A DNA stretch of 64,000 nt from Pelagibacteraceae bacterium AG-447-N18 (GTDB lineage Bacteria; Pseudomonadota; Alphaproteobacteria; Pelagibacterales; Pelagibacteraceae), in the NCBI GenBank assembly GCA_003212275.1, contig QCQE01000001.1, positions 62,001 through 126,000 of the forward strand, read 5' to 3'. How positions within the stretch are numbered: position 1 is the first letter of the stretch; each line of letters opens with the position of its first letter. Shown here piece after piece: positions 1 through 8,597 of the stretch. Under the pieces are notes generated by a model. It was given only the letters and a program-made list of their open reading frames with translations, was not told where the DNA came from and ran no database searches. A program made the translations under genes and the position numbers.

Positions 1-1
1 T

Positions 2-319
2 TCAAACTGGTTAATTAGTTGGATTATTACTCTCCAATATGACACTTCGATTGATCAATTAAAAAATATTAGAGATCAAATTGAAGATCACATAAAAAAA
101 AGTGATGATTTTGACACTAACATAGGAATTGCAGTTAGGGTCGATAAGTTTTCAGATAGTTCTATAGATATGTATGTGCGTTGTTTCACAAAATCAGATA
201 GTTGGAACGAGTGGCTTTCAGTAAAAGAAAAACTTGCAATTGCAATAAAACAAATTGTTGAAAACAATAAGGCTTCTTTCGCATTTCCAAGCTCTTCGAT
301 TTATATTGAAAAAAAATGA
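2..319 (+). CDS. Small-conductance mechanosensitive channel (MscS family), C-terminal part
   Basis: This frame is open from the left edge and stops at a TGA that overlaps the next gene's ATG (ATGA). Only about 105 residues are present. They match the cytoplasmic C-terminal part of MscS-type channels: a 'YDTSIDQLKNIRDQIEDHI' stretch, then an alpha/beta region, ending in 'AFPSSSIYIE', a very typical MscS family ending (F-P-x-x-x-I-Y). Such channels release solutes during hypo-osmotic shock in the inner membrane. The pore-forming transmembrane part lies outside the window, so the subfamily cannot be given. The four-base overlap suggests translational coupling to the YggT gene. Confidence 0.8.
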   Translation, partial: SNWLISWIITLQYDTSIDQLKNIRDQIEDHIKKSDDFDTNIGIAVRVDKFSDSSIDMYVRCFTKSDSWNEWLSVKEKLAIAIKQIVENNKASFAFPSSSIYIEKK

Positions 320-606
320 TTGCTATCTTTTATTTAGTTTTACAATTATTAAAACTTTATTCTTATGTAGTGATAGCCAATGTTATTATCAGCTGGTTAA
401 TCGCTTTTAATGTACTGAATACCCAAAACAGATTTGTTTATGCAGTTTTAGATTTTACTTACAGATTAACAGAACCATTTTTAAGAAGAATAAGACGATT
501 TTTGCCAAATTTGGGAGCGTTGGACATTTCTCCAATTATTTTACTGCTATTGATTTGGTTTATAGAAATGTGTATGAAACTCTACATCGCACCAATGATA
601 TTCTAG
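316..606 (+). CDS. YggT family inner membrane protein
   Basis: A 96-residue protein with two hydrophobic segments (about residues 5-33 and 72-95) separated by a basic linker, 'EPFLRRIRRFLPNLG', followed by 'LDISPIILLLL'. This P-F-L-x-P/R-I-R-x-x-x-P pattern is diagnostic of the YggT family. YggT proteins are small membrane proteins of poorly defined role, linked to osmotic shock tolerance and membrane or division functions. The ATG overlaps the stop of the upstream MscS-type gene, so an osmotic-stress association is consistent but inferred. folD follows after five bases. Confidence 0.85.
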   Translation: MIAIFYLVLQLLKLYSYVVIANVIISWLIAFNVLNTQNRFVYAVLDFTYRLTEPFLRRIRRFLPNLGALDISPIILLLLIWFIEMCMKLYIAPMIF

Positions 607-611
607 AATTT

Positions 612-1457
612 ATGATTTTAATTGATGGAAAAAAAGAAGCAGCATTATTAAGGGAACAGCTTAAAAAAGAAGTATCTGATCTTAAAGTCAAGTATAACAA
701 AGTTCCAGGTTTAACAGTAATTTTGATTGGAGATTTAACCCCTAGTCAGATTTACGTTCGAAACAAAGAAAAATCTGCTATTGAAGTTGGACTTAAATCA
801 GATGTAATTAAATATCCAGATAGTGTTGAAGAAAAAGTCATTTTAGAGAAGATAGATGAATTAAATAAAGATAACTCTGTGTCTGGTATTTTAGTTCAAT
901 TACCATTACCAAAACATATTGATAAACAAAAAATTATTGAAGCGATTGACCCATCAAAAGATGTAGATGGATTTCATCCAATGAATGTTGGAAATCTTTC
1001 ATCAGGTTATGAGAGTTCCGTTCCATGCACACCATTAGGATGTTATTTGTTAATTAAAAAGATAGAACCTAACTTAAATGGTAAAAAAGCAGTTGTTGTT
1101 GGTCGGTCTAACTTAAATGGTAAACCAATGACTCAACTTTTACTAAAAGAAAATTGCACTGTTACTATAACACACTCTAAAACAAAAGATTTAAAAGCAG
1201 AGTGTTTAGAAGCTGATATTATTATTGCAGCTGTTGGTATTCCCGAGTTAGTTAAAGGTGATTGGGTTAAAAAAGATACAATAGTGATCGATGTTGGAAT
1301 TAATAAAACTGAGAAAGGTATCGTTGGCGATGTTGCATTTGATGAAGTTTCAAAAAATGCTAAAGCACTCACGCCTGTTCCTGGTGGAGTTGGTCCAATG
1401 ACAATCGCTTGCTTGCTAAAAAATACGATTGACTGTTTCAAAAGATCGCAAGCATAA
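612..1457 (+). CDS. folD: Bifunctional methylenetetrahydrofolate dehydrogenase / methenyltetrahydrofolate cyclohydrolase
   Basis: A 281-residue cytoplasmic enzyme that interconverts 5,10-methylene-, methenyl- and 10-formyl-THF, with NADP. Visible family motifs in order: 'YVRNKEKSAIEVG' (substrate-site Tyr and Lys), 'GILVQLPLPKHI', 'DVDGFHPMNVG', 'PCTPLG', the dinucleotide loop 'VVVGRSNLNGKPM', and the closing 'TPVPGGVGPMT'. Length is normal. The ORF track starts at 555, inside yggT; the ATG at 612 gives the usual N-terminus and avoids that overlap. In a DMSP user it matters because DmdA delivers a methyl group to THF (dmdA lies at 50 kb), and FolD can carry this one-carbon unit on toward oxidation. 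Confidence 0.96.
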   Translation: MILIDGKKEAALLREQLKKEVSDLKVKYNKVPGLTVILIGDLTPSQIYVRNKEKSAIEVGLKSDVIKYPDSVEEKVILEKIDELNKDNSVSGILVQLPLPKHIDKQKIIEAIDPSKDVDGFHPMNVGNLSSGYESSVPCTPLGCYLLIKKIEPNLNGKKAVVVGRSNLNGKPMTQLLLKENCTVTITHSKTKDLKAECLEADIIIAAVGIPELVKGDWVKKDTIVIDVGINKTEKGIVGDVAFDEVSKNAKALTPVPGGVGPMTIACLLKNTIDCFKRSQA

Positions 1458-1494
1458 TATTGAATTCCATAAATTTTTTTTGATAAGATAGGTT

Positions 1495-1698
1495 ATGAAA
1501 AAACCTAGATACCCCTATAGAATTGCACTTCTTATGCTCATACTGACAGTTCCACCAATTGGCGCGACACAATTAGGTTGGTATTTATATGATAAACAAA
1601 CTGGATTTGATTATGGTATGATAGTTGGAACATTTTCAGTAATTTATGCTGCATGGTTAATGTATGAAAAAAATTGGAGAGAAGATGATGAGGATTAA
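1495..1698 (+). CDS. Hypothetical small membrane protein
   Basis: 67 residues. A basic N-terminus (MKKPRYPYR) precedes a hydrophobic helix at about 9-27, and a second hydrophobic segment lies at about 40-58. The tail is acidic (NWREDDED). Not recognised as a named family. It is followed after three bases by a SHOCT-domain membrane protein, and the pair is probably cotranscribed. The ATG is preceded by a purine-rich 'GATAGG'. It may be a two-helix inner membrane protein with both ends in the cytoplasm. The opposite-strand ORF here looks like a shadow. Confidence 0.6.
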   Translation: MKKPRYPYRIALLMLILTVPPIGATQLGWYLYDKQTGFDYGMIVGTFSVIYAAWLMYEKNWREDDED

Positions 1699-1701
1699 AT
1701 T

Positions 1702-1968
1702 GTGGAAAAAATAATTTTTTTCGGATTAGCGATACCAATTTTAGCATTTGTCCTTTACTTGGGCGGAACAGCTATCATGAAAGGCTTTGAGGCCAAAAGA
1801 GAAAATAAATCCAATGAGAGCTTAGAAGATCAGGACCATGAAGACAACTTATCTGATAATAATGATAAGTTAACAGATGAATTGGATAAATTAAATCAAC
1901 TCCTTAAAGATGGTGTTTTAACTGAAGAAGAATTTAAAAAAGCTAAAAAAAAAATTTTAGATAATTAA
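1702..1968 (+). CDS. Membrane-anchored SHOCT-domain protein
   Basis: 88 residues from a GTG start. One transmembrane helix at about 4-24, then a highly charged linker (residues 30-58, rich in Asp, Asn and Glu). The C-terminal amphipathic helix pair 'LNQLLKDGVLTEEEFKKAKK' is the textbook SHOCT (short C-terminal) motif. SHOCT domains occur at the ends of many membrane proteins and are thought to mediate oligomerisation; the biochemical role here is unknown. The stop overlaps by four bases the stop region of the convergent metallo-hydrolase gene, leaving no space for an intergenic terminator. Confidence 0.7.
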   Translation: MEKIIFFGLAIPILAFVLYLGGTAIMKGFEAKRENKSNESLEDQDHEDNLSDNNDKLTDELDKLNQLLKDGVLTEEEFKKAKKKILDN

Positions 1969-2969
1969 TTATAATTAAGTAATTTTTTTAAAGATCCAAA
2001 TTCACCTATTTTATAAATAATTGTATCTTCTTTTTTAAATCCATATTTTTCCGCTCCAGCTTTAAATCTTACAGGTGGCTCCATGATTGGTTCTAGGGAT
2101 AAAACAAACGTGCCCCAATGCATTCCAATCACTTTTTTGCTCTTTAAATTTTTTGCAACCTCCAAAGCTTCTTCTGGATTAGTGTGATAAACCGACTTAT
2201 CTTTATAAGGCATTATTGGATAAAAATTATAAGCACCAATATTTATAAATGTAAGATCAATTGGACCATACTTATTACCTATATCTTTATAAATATTTCC
2301 TACTCCAGTGTCACAACCAAATAATAACTTTATATCTTTATATTCGATCAAAAAATTTCCCCATAAAGTTTTATTAGTATCTGTTAGACTTCTTTTTGAC
2401 CAATGCACAGCAGGTAAAAAAGTAATTTTTAAATTTTTATTTATTTCAATTTTATCATACCAGTCCATTTCATTCACATTGCTATAACCATTTCTGGTAA
2501 AATATTTACCAAGTTTTAATGGAAGTAAAACTTTAGAATTTTTAAAAGGAAATCTCCGGATCGTCATCATATCTTGATGATCATAATGATTATGGGTGAG
2601 TAAAAAAATATCTGTTTGTGGAATTTCGTTTAATTTTAGTGCTGGTTCGGTAAATCTCTTAGGTCCAAAAATTAGCGGCCCAGCATTTTTTGAAAATACT
2701 GGATCTGTAATAATTGTTGTTTCACCAAGCTTAATTAAAAATGTTGCATGGCCAATCCATGCTACATAATCGTCTTCTTGAAATTTTTTTAAGTCTGTTA
2801 AAACTTTCTCTTTTTCAATAACATGTTCTTTGGGAATTGTCATATCAAGCTTTTTTCTCTCTCTATTAAAAATTTTGAAGGACCATTTAACATTAGGATC
2901 TGGTTTTGGTGAACCCTCAGGATTTCTAAAAGTACCGTCTGGTAAATGGTGATAAGGTTTTTTTTCCAC
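1965..2969 (-). CDS. MBL-fold metal-dependent hydrolase (NAPE-PLD/UlaG-like)
   Basis: 334 residues. The metallo-beta-lactamase motif 'THNHYDHQD' (H126, H128, D130, H131) binds two metals, with further likely ligands H190 ('AVHWSKRS'), D221 ('GCDTG') and H285 ('GMHWGTF'). The start 'LPDGTFRNPEGS' and the sequence 'WIGHATFLIKLGETTIITDP' resemble the NAPE-PLD-like branch, which includes phospholipase D-type enzymes and bacterial L-ascorbate-6-phosphate lactonase relatives. A phosphodiesterase role on lipids is plausible but not provable from sequence. No signal peptide is seen, so it is probably cytoplasmic. It lies just downstream of tesA on the same strand and may share its transcript. Confidence 0.8.
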   Translation of the reverse strand: MEKKPYHHLPDGTFRNPEGSPKPDPNVKWSFKIFNRERKKLDMTIPKEHVIEKEKVLTDLKKFQEDDYVAWIGHATFLIKLGETTIITDPVFSKNAGPLIFGPKRFTEPALKLNEIPQTDIFLLTHNHYDHQDMMTIRRFPFKNSKVLLPLKLGKYFTRNGYSNVNEMDWYDKIEINKNLKITFLPAVHWSKRSLTDTNKTLWGNFLIEYKDIKLLFGCDTGVGNIYKDIGNKYGPIDLTFINIGAYNFYPIMPYKDKSVYHTNPEEALEVAKNLKSKKVIGMHWGTFVLSLEPIMEPPVRFKAGAEKYGFKKEDTIIYKIGEFGSLKKLLNYN

Positions 2970-2974
2970 TAAAA

Positions 2975-3595
2975 CTAATTTTTTTTATTGTAAGTTTTTA
3001 TAATTGTCTCCTCTAAAGTTCCACTCATTATTATGGTGCCCTTTTCATTTGGATGTATACCATCACTTAGATTAAACTCCGGCTTCATAGCCACTCCCTC
3101 AAGTAAAAAAGGAATAAGCTCTATTTTAAATTTTTTGGCTAGATCAGGAAAAATTTTGTCAAATTTTTTTTTATAAGAAAAACCATGCGAGGTTGGAGCA
3201 ATCATCCCAGCTAGGATAATTTCAATATTTTTATCTTGAGCAATTTTTATAATTTTTTCTAAATTGCTTTTTGTTTCTTTTGGCTGGATGCCTCTTAACA
3301 TGTCATTAGCCCCTAAGCATAAAATTATTAGATCTATATTTGGCTCACTCAAAGTCCAATCAGCTCTATTTAATCCCCCTGACGATGTACTACCAGAAAC
3401 ACTGCCATCAACAACCTCAATATTATAACCCTTTGCCTCTAAATTCTCTTCTAAAACGACTGGTAAACTATTGTCATCAGACAAACCATAACCAGCCATC
3501 AAACTATCACCAAATAACACAATCTTTTCGATTGCATATGCATTAATGGTTAGTAGACAGATAATAATTATTTTAATAATAAAACTTTTGCTCAT
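2975..3595 (-). CDS. tesA: Periplasmic arylesterase / acyl-CoA thioesterase I (GDSL family)
   Basis: 206 residues from the ATG at 3595. The ORF track's longer form is spurious: it adds 63 residues that run antisense to ybbA. The N-terminus 'MSKSFIIKIIIICLLTINAYA' is a clear signal peptide. SGNH/GDSL blocks are present: 'FGDSLMAGYG' (nucleophile Ser), the Gly of 'DGSVSGSTSSGG', 'LGANDMLRG' (Asn) and 'DGIHPNEKG' (Asp and His). Such enzymes hydrolyse esters and acyl thioesters in the periplasm. The divergent neighbour is the ABC gene ybbA, the same arrangement as tesA/ybbA-ybbP in E. coli, which supports orthology. The two start codons overlap in the tetranucleotide CATG. Confidence 0.9.
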   Translation of the reverse strand: MSKSFIIKIIIICLLTINAYAIEKIVLFGDSLMAGYGLSDDNSLPVVLEENLEAKGYNIEVVDGSVSGSTSSGGLNRADWTLSEPNIDLIILCLGANDMLRGIQPKETKSNLEKIIKIAQDKNIEIILAGMIAPTSHGFSYKKKFDKIFPDLAKKFKIELIPFLLEGVAMKPEFNLSDGIHPNEKGTIIMSGTLEETIIKTYNKKN

Positions 3596-4259
3596 GAGTA
3601 CTCTTCTTAAATTAAAAAAGATAAATCTTAAATACCAAACTGGTAAAGACAATATTAGTGTTTTAAAAGATATAAATTTGACCACAAAAAAAAAAGAAAC
3701 TATTTCAATAGTAGGTGAAAGTGGTTCAGGAAAAACAAGTTTAATCATGTTAATTGGTGGTTTAGAGCGTCCAACTTCAGGCAAGATATATTTTCAAGAC
3801 CACGAAATTACAAAATTAAGTGAGGATGAAGTATCAAAAATCAGAAAAAAAAATATTGGTATAATTTTTCAGTCTTTTTATCTAATCCCAAATTATACAG
3901 CCCTAGAGAACGTAACCTTAATTCTTGAATTGAATAAATTTAAAAATCCTGAAAAAGAAGCAAAATCTCTTTTAGATAGATTTGGCTTAAAACATCGACT
4001 AAATAATTTACCCAGTCAGTTATCTGGAGGAGAACAACAGCGTGTCGCTATCGCAAGAGCTATTGCTATGAAGCCAGAGCTAATTCTAGCTGATGAACCC
4101 ACAGGAAATTTAGATACAGAAAATTCCGATATGATTTCTAAAATTTTATTTAGGTATGTTAAAGAGGAGGGTTCTTCATTAATTATCGTAACACACGACC
4201 CAAAACTTGCTAACCGCGCAAGCAGAAAAATTAAAATTAAAGATGGAAAAATTAAATAA
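3594..4259 (+). CDS. ybbA: ABC transporter ATP-binding protein, YbbA/LolD type
   Basis: 221 residues from ATG 3594. Walker A 'GESGSGKTSL', Q-loop 'IFQSFYLIPNYTALENV', signature 'LSGGEQQR', Walker B 'LILADEPTGNLD' and the H-loop 'VTHDP' are all intact, so it should hydrolyse ATP. The type (MacB/LolD-like with 'ALENV' and 'PTGNLD') pairs with FtsX-like permeases, and that partner overlaps its 3' end by 17 bases. The ORF-track start at 3546 lies inside tesA; 3594 fits the family N-terminus (xLLKLKKINLKY). Probable role: mechanotransmission or lipoprotein/lysophospholipid-related function together with YbbP; the substrate is unknown. Confidence 0.9.
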   Translation: MSTLLKLKKINLKYQTGKDNISVLKDINLTTKKKETISIVGESGSGKTSLIMLIGGLERPTSGKIYFQDHEITKLSEDEVSKIRKKNIGIIFQSFYLIPNYTALENVTLILELNKFKNPEKEAKSLLDRFGLKHRLNNLPSQLSGGEQQRVAIARAIAMKPELILADEPTGNLDTENSDMISKILFRYVKEEGSSLIIVTHDPKLANRASRKIKIKDGKIK

Positions 4260-6780
4260 TTTTTATCAATACAAGTTTATCTTAATATATGCTCTGCGAG
4301 ATTTAAAAAGGAACTATATAAAAATCTCTAGTATAATCATCACTTTGTTCATTAGTCTTTTTATATTAAGTGCAATATTTACTATTGAGGATAGTTTAAA
4401 AAAGGAACTCAAAGAAAATGCTAAAGAGCTTTTAGGTGGAGACTTAGAAATTGATTATAACAGAAATAAAGGAAATTTAGATTTATTAAATAAAGTTGAA
4501 GAGTTTACAACTATATCAGAGATGGTTGAATTCAGCACAATGCTTTCGACAACAAATCGAAAGAAAAATAAATCTTTATTTACTAGAATAAAAACAGTTG
4601 ACCAAAAGTATCCTTTATATGGTGAAGTAACTTATGAACCTGCTGATGCTTATGAAAGAATGCAAACTGAACCTTATACAATTTTAATTAATGAGAGTTT
4701 ATCAAAAACCTTAAATATCAAAACAAATGAAATTGTAAAAATTCAAGATCAAGAATTTCTTGTTATTGGTAAGGTAAGATCTGTTCCAGATGTAAGTGGA
4801 TTTGTGACTTTTGGAGATTGGGTTTTAACAGGTAAACAAACTTTAGATATCTTAAAACTTAACGGAATAGGAAATTTTTTAAATTATGAATATAAAGTAA
4901 AATTTAATACCAATGATAATCCAGAAACAATCATAAAAAAAATCGAAAGTATTTTTAAAGATGATCAAAAGGTAAAAATTAGATATCCAGAAAATGCAGC
5001 AAGTGGATTAAAAAGAGTAATTGGTAACTTTTCACAATTTTTATCCCTTGTCTCAATAAGTGCGATGCTTATTGCTGGTATTGGTATTGCCAATACTCTT
5101 TTGTCTTTTATAAATCAAAATAACTTGTCTATAGCAGTAAGAAAGGCCTTAGGTTTCTATTCCGGTAATATTAAAAAACTTTATTATCTTCAATTGGTAA
5201 TATTATTATTTATAATTACTATTTCAGCGTATTTAAGTAGTTTATTAATTGTGCCATTAGCTGACAAATATTTGTCAAGTAGCTTTGGACTTAAGATAAA
5301 TTTATTTTTTTCTTTTTTTAATTTTTTAAAAATATTTTTAATAGGTTTATTAGTTTTGATAATTTTTTCGATTCCTACAATTAGTTCTATCGATCAAGTC
5401 AAAGCTTCAAGTTTATTTAGAAATGTATTCCAAAACTTACAATTTTATTATTCAAAAAAATTAATTGGCATGAGTATTATAATGTTATCGATTTTGATTT
5501 TAATATTTACTTATAGATCAGAAAATTTTGTTTATAGTCTTGGGTATTTTGGGGCATTTTTTATTTGTTTGATTATCTTTTTTCTACTTTCAAAGTTAAT
5601 CATATTTTCTCTAAAAAAGTTTAAATTTAATTCAAGCACTCCTTTGAAAGTATCTATTAAAAATATTACACAATCAAAAAGTATTACACCTATTACAATT
5701 ATGTCTTTAGGCCTTGGTGTTACATTACTTTTGACTTTGGCATTAGTTGGAACTAATTTTAAAAGAGAGATAGCAAAATCAATACCTGACATCGCTCCTG
5801 ATTATTTTTTTGTGGGCATTCAAAATGGAGAGCGTGAAAAGTTTGAACAAAGAATTTTATCAATGGATCCTGGTGCAAATATTGAAATTGTGCCAATGGT
5901 TTCTTCAGGAATAGTAAAAATTAATGGTATAAATCCAAACACATATATTACACCTGAAAATGATAGTTATTGGGTAATTGGCAGTGAACGGAGATCATCT
6001 TGGACAAAAGAAGTTCCTGAGGACAATTTAATTATTGATGGTAAGTGGTGGGATTTGTCTAAACCAAATCAACTTCAGATATCATTAGACGCTAAGGTTG
6101 CAAAAGATTTTAATATTAAATTAGGTGATATATTTACTTTAAATATCTATGGTAGAGAAATTGATGGTGAAATAGTCAACTTTAGACAAGTTGATTATAG
6201 AGATCTAAATATAAATTTTGCAATGCTTTTTAATCCTGACTTTGCAAAAAATATTCCTCACGAATATTTAGCAACCACAAAGTTCTATAATTTAAATAAA
6301 TTTGATGAAACAAAAATGCTTGAAATTTTCCCTAGTTTATCAATGATTAAAATTGCTGATTATTTAAATAAAGTAACTAATGTTTTAAATAAAGTTTTCA
6401 TAGCAGTTATTGTAATTTCAACAGTCACTATCGTCATTGGTTTAATAGTAATATCAAGTGCAATAATGGTCCAAGGAAAAGTAAGAGAATACCAAAATTT
6501 GGTTTTTAAAATTTTAGGTTTTTCAAGAAAAGAGATTGTTTTTTCTTCGCTGATTGAATTTATGATTATTTTTATATCTGTAATAATGATTGCAGTTTTG
6601 TTTGCTGTAGTTGGTTCAAAATTTATTATTGAAAATATATTTGAGTTATTCTGGAAGTTTGATCTTAAAGTTTTGATTTATCTTGGTTTATCCATTGGTT
6701 TAGTAACGTTGGTGTTAATATTATTAACTAATATTAAATATTTAAATCCAAAGGTTTATCCTCTTATAAGAAATCAATAA
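4243..6780 (+). CDS. ybbP: ABC transporter permease, YbbP-type (two FtsX domains)
   Basis: 845 residues from ATG 4243 (the ORF track uses an upstream TTG). One N-terminal helix at about 20-45 is followed by a MacB-like periplasmic domain (about 50-260). Then come an FtsX block ('AGIGIANTLLSFINQN'), a helix-rich centre, a second periplasmic domain (about 520-720) and a final FtsX helix trio at the C-terminus. This duplicated layout is typical of YbbP permeases of around 800 residues. It overlaps ybbA by 17 bases, forming a two-gene transporter. In other bacteria it sits beside tesA as here; export or removal of lipid products from the outer leaflet is an inference. Confidence 0.88.
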   Translation: MEKLNNFYQYKFILIYALRDLKRNYIKISSIIITLFISLFILSAIFTIEDSLKKELKENAKELLGGDLEIDYNRNKGNLDLLNKVEEFTTISEMVEFSTMLSTTNRKKNKSLFTRIKTVDQKYPLYGEVTYEPADAYERMQTEPYTILINESLSKTLNIKTNEIVKIQDQEFLVIGKVRSVPDVSGFVTFGDWVLTGKQTLDILKLNGIGNFLNYEYKVKFNTNDNPETIIKKIESIFKDDQKVKIRYPENAASGLKRVIGNFSQFLSLVSISAMLIAGIGIANTLLSFINQNNLSIAVRKALGFYSGNIKKLYYLQLVILLFIITISAYLSSLLIVPLADKYLSSSFGLKINLFFSFFNFLKIFLIGLLVLIIFSIPTISSIDQVKASSLFRNVFQNLQFYYSKKLIGMSIIMLSILILIFTYRSENFVYSLGYFGAFFICLIIFFLLSKLIIFSLKKFKFNSSTPLKVSIKNITQSKSITPITIMSLGLGVTLLLTLALVGTNFKREIAKSIPDIAPDYFFVGIQNGEREKFEQRILSMDPGANIEIVPMVSSGIVKINGINPNTYITPENDSYWVIGSERRSSWTKEVPEDNLIIDGKWWDLSKPNQLQISLDAKVAKDFNIKLGDIFTLNIYGREIDGEIVNFRQVDYRDLNINFAMLFNPDFAKNIPHEYLATTKFYNLNKFDETKMLEIFPSLSMIKIADYLNKVTNVLNKVFIAVIVISTVTIVIGLIVISSAIMVQGKVREYQNLVFKILGFSRKEIVFSSLIEFMIIFISVIMIAVLFAVVGSKFIIENIFELFWKFDLKVLIYLGLSIGLVTLVLILLTNIKYLNPKVYPLIRNQ

Positions 6781-6790
6781 TCACTAAGAT

Positions 6791-7858
6791 CTATTTAGCC
6801 TTCTCCATCAGCCAAAGGTTATCACTCGCCAAAAAGTAAATTTTTCCATTTTTCGGATGAACCTGGATATCTCTAATTCGCCCAATCTCATCTTTAAAAA
6901 TTACATCTTCTTTTATGTTGGACAAATCATTGAAGATTAGTTTTCTTAAGGATTGATCTTTTAATGATGTAATTAATGCATGACCATTCCATTCATTAAA
7001 CTCGTTTCCTTTATAAATTGTAATTGCACTTGTTGCAATTGAAGGCACCCAATATTGTATTGCTTTTGTAAAGCCAGGTTTCCATTTGGGACCAATAGGA
7101 AACCCAGAATAATTTTTTCCTCCCCAGCCTAATATTTTCCAACCATAATTTTCACCTTTTTTTACTTCACCAAACCAATCACCACCTTTGGCACCATGGT
7201 TGCTCATATAAATTTTACCATCGTATGATGATAAAGTTAGACCTTGAGGATTTCTGATACCAATTTGATAAATTTCAGGTAGCCAATCTGGCTTATCTAC
7301 AAATTTAGGATTGTCATTTGGAATACTTCCATCAAGTTTAATTCTTATAATACTCCCAGGATGTTTTGAGGGGTCTTGGGCAATCATGCCTTTACCTCTT
7401 TCACCAGCAGAGGCAAATAAGTGATTATCTTTGATCGCTAACCTTGAACCAAAATGATAACCAGAATCAATAGGAGGTTCAGCTTGAAAAATATTTTTAA
7501 AATTTAATTTTTTTTTATCAAAAATAGCTTTAGCGATAGAGGTACTTGTTTTCCCATTACCTCTGTTTTCAGAATATGAAACATAAATAAAATTATCTTT
7601 ATATAAGATATCTAAAAGACCACCCTGTCCGTGTTCTAGAAAATTTAGGTTATGATCAATTTCAACAGCTTTTTTTTGGCGTATATCTATGATCTTAATT
7701 TTTCCACCTTTTTCAGTAATAATTAGTTCTTTATTATTTAAAAAAGACGAACCCCATGGGTCGTTAAGAACAACTAGTTTTTTAAATTTTAAATTTTGAG
7801 CAAATAAATTAGTTGAAAAAAATATAAAAAATATAATTACAAAAAAAAGATTTTTCAC
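6791..7858 (-). CDS. PQQ-dependent aldose sugar dehydrogenase-like protein
   Basis: About 355 residues. A six-bladed beta-propeller of the glucose/sorbosone dehydrogenase (GSDH, YliI/Asd) family: 'GQGGLLDILY' near the start, 'GYHFGSRLAI' (conserved His), 'GIRNPQGLTL', 'HGAKGGDWFGEVKKGENYGW' and 'PSIATSAITIYKG'. These enzymes oxidise aldoses in the periplasm using PQQ. I chose the GTG at 7858 because it gives a clean signal peptide (VKNLFFVIIFFIFFSTNLFAQ). The ATG at 7885 would add nine polar residues and overlap the upstream SDR gene by 26 bases. No PQQ biosynthesis gene is visible in the window, so cofactor supply cannot be judged. Confidence 0.85.
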   Translation of the reverse strand: MKNLFFVIIFFIFFSTNLFAQNLKFKKLVVLNDPWGSSFLNNKELIITEKGGKIKIIDIRQKKAVEIDHNLNFLEHGQGGLLDILYKDNFIYVSYSENRGNGKTSTSIAKAIFDKKKLNFKNIFQAEPPIDSGYHFGSRLAIKDNHLFASAGERGKGMIAQDPSKHPGSIIRIKLDGSIPNDNPKFVDKPDWLPEIYQIGIRNPQGLTLSSYDGKIYMSNHGAKGGDWFGEVKKGENYGWKILGWGGKNYSGFPIGPKWKPGFTKAIQYWVPSIATSAITIYKGNEFNEWNGHALITSLKDQSLRKLIFNDLSNIKEDVIFKDEIGRIRDIQVHPKNGKIYFLASDNLWLMEKAK

Positions 7859-7859
7859 C

Positions 7860-8570
7860 TTATGAAAGTTTAGATCTTCCACCATCTACTGCAATAATTT
7901 GACCTGTTATCCAAGAGCTATCTTCAGTTATTAAAAATCTAGCTAAAGAGGCAGAGTCTTTTCCCTCTCCCAATCTTTTTAAAGGATGGGCCTTTGCAAT
8001 ACCATCTGCTAGGGCTTTATTCTTTAACATGGGCTCAGCAATTTTTGAATTGGTTAAGCTTGGCGCAATACAATTCACTCTTATGTTTGGAGCAAATTCA
8101 GCTGCAAGTGAGACTGTTAAACCCTCAACAGCTGCTTTTGTTGATGCAATAATTGCGTGATTGGTAAATCCTCTTTGAGCAGCAACAGTTGAAAATAAAA
8201 CTATTGAGCCCTTATTTTTTTTCAAACTCTCTTGATAACCCTTAATAACTTCAACCGCAGAATAAAGATTTAATTTCATACATTTTACAAAATCTTGTTC
8301 TGTTACCATTTTCACAGGTTTTAAGTCAATTGACCCAACACAATAAGCAATACCTTTTACATCTGAAATATCATTTTTAACTTTTTCTATAAATCCCTCT
8401 TCCAAAACATCTGCGATAGTAAAAGGACACCCTAATCTCTCAGAAATATTTTTGACCTCGTTTTCATCTCTACCTACTAAATGTACACTATTTCCAGAAT
8501 TTACTAATTGTTCAGCCAAGCTTGATCCGATTGAACCTGTCGCACCAAAAATAAGATATTTTTCTGACAT
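7860..8570 (-). CDS. SDR-family protein with atypical active site
   Basis: 236 residues, Rossmann fold of the short-chain dehydrogenase family. The dinucleotide motif 'FGATGSIGSSLAEQL' lies at about residues 7-21, 'DV' after the second strand binds adenine, and the C-terminus 'GQIIAVDGG' is typical. The Ser of 'VLFSTVA' is present, but the YxxxK site reads 'NHAIIASTKAAVEGL': the Lys is kept and Ile replaces the catalytic Tyr. Either it uses another residue or it is not a classical oxidoreductase. It is followed by the sugar dehydrogenase gene and is divergent from the photolyase, with only 27 bases between starts. Confidence 0.82.
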   Translation of the reverse strand: MSEKYLIFGATGSIGSSLAEQLVNSGNSVHLVGRDENEVKNISERLGCPFTIADVLEEGFIEKVKNDISDVKGIAYCVGSIDLKPVKMVTEQDFVKCMKLNLYSAVEVIKGYQESLKKNKGSIVLFSTVAAQRGFTNHAIIASTKAAVEGLTVSLAAEFAPNIRVNCIAPSLTNSKIAEPMLKNKALADGIAKAHPLKRLGEGKDSASLARFLITEDSSWITGQIIAVDGGRSKLS

Positions 8571-8597
8571 AAAAAATTTAATTAGTTATATTTAATT

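Noticed and set aside
3596-3784. N-terminal extension of TesA given by the ORF track
   Set aside because: It is antisense to the conserved start of ybbA and lies before a clear signal peptide.
4225-4259. Overlap of ybbA and ybbP as a frameshift fusion
   Set aside because: Both proteins are complete with normal ends; the 17-base overlap is ordinary translational coupling.
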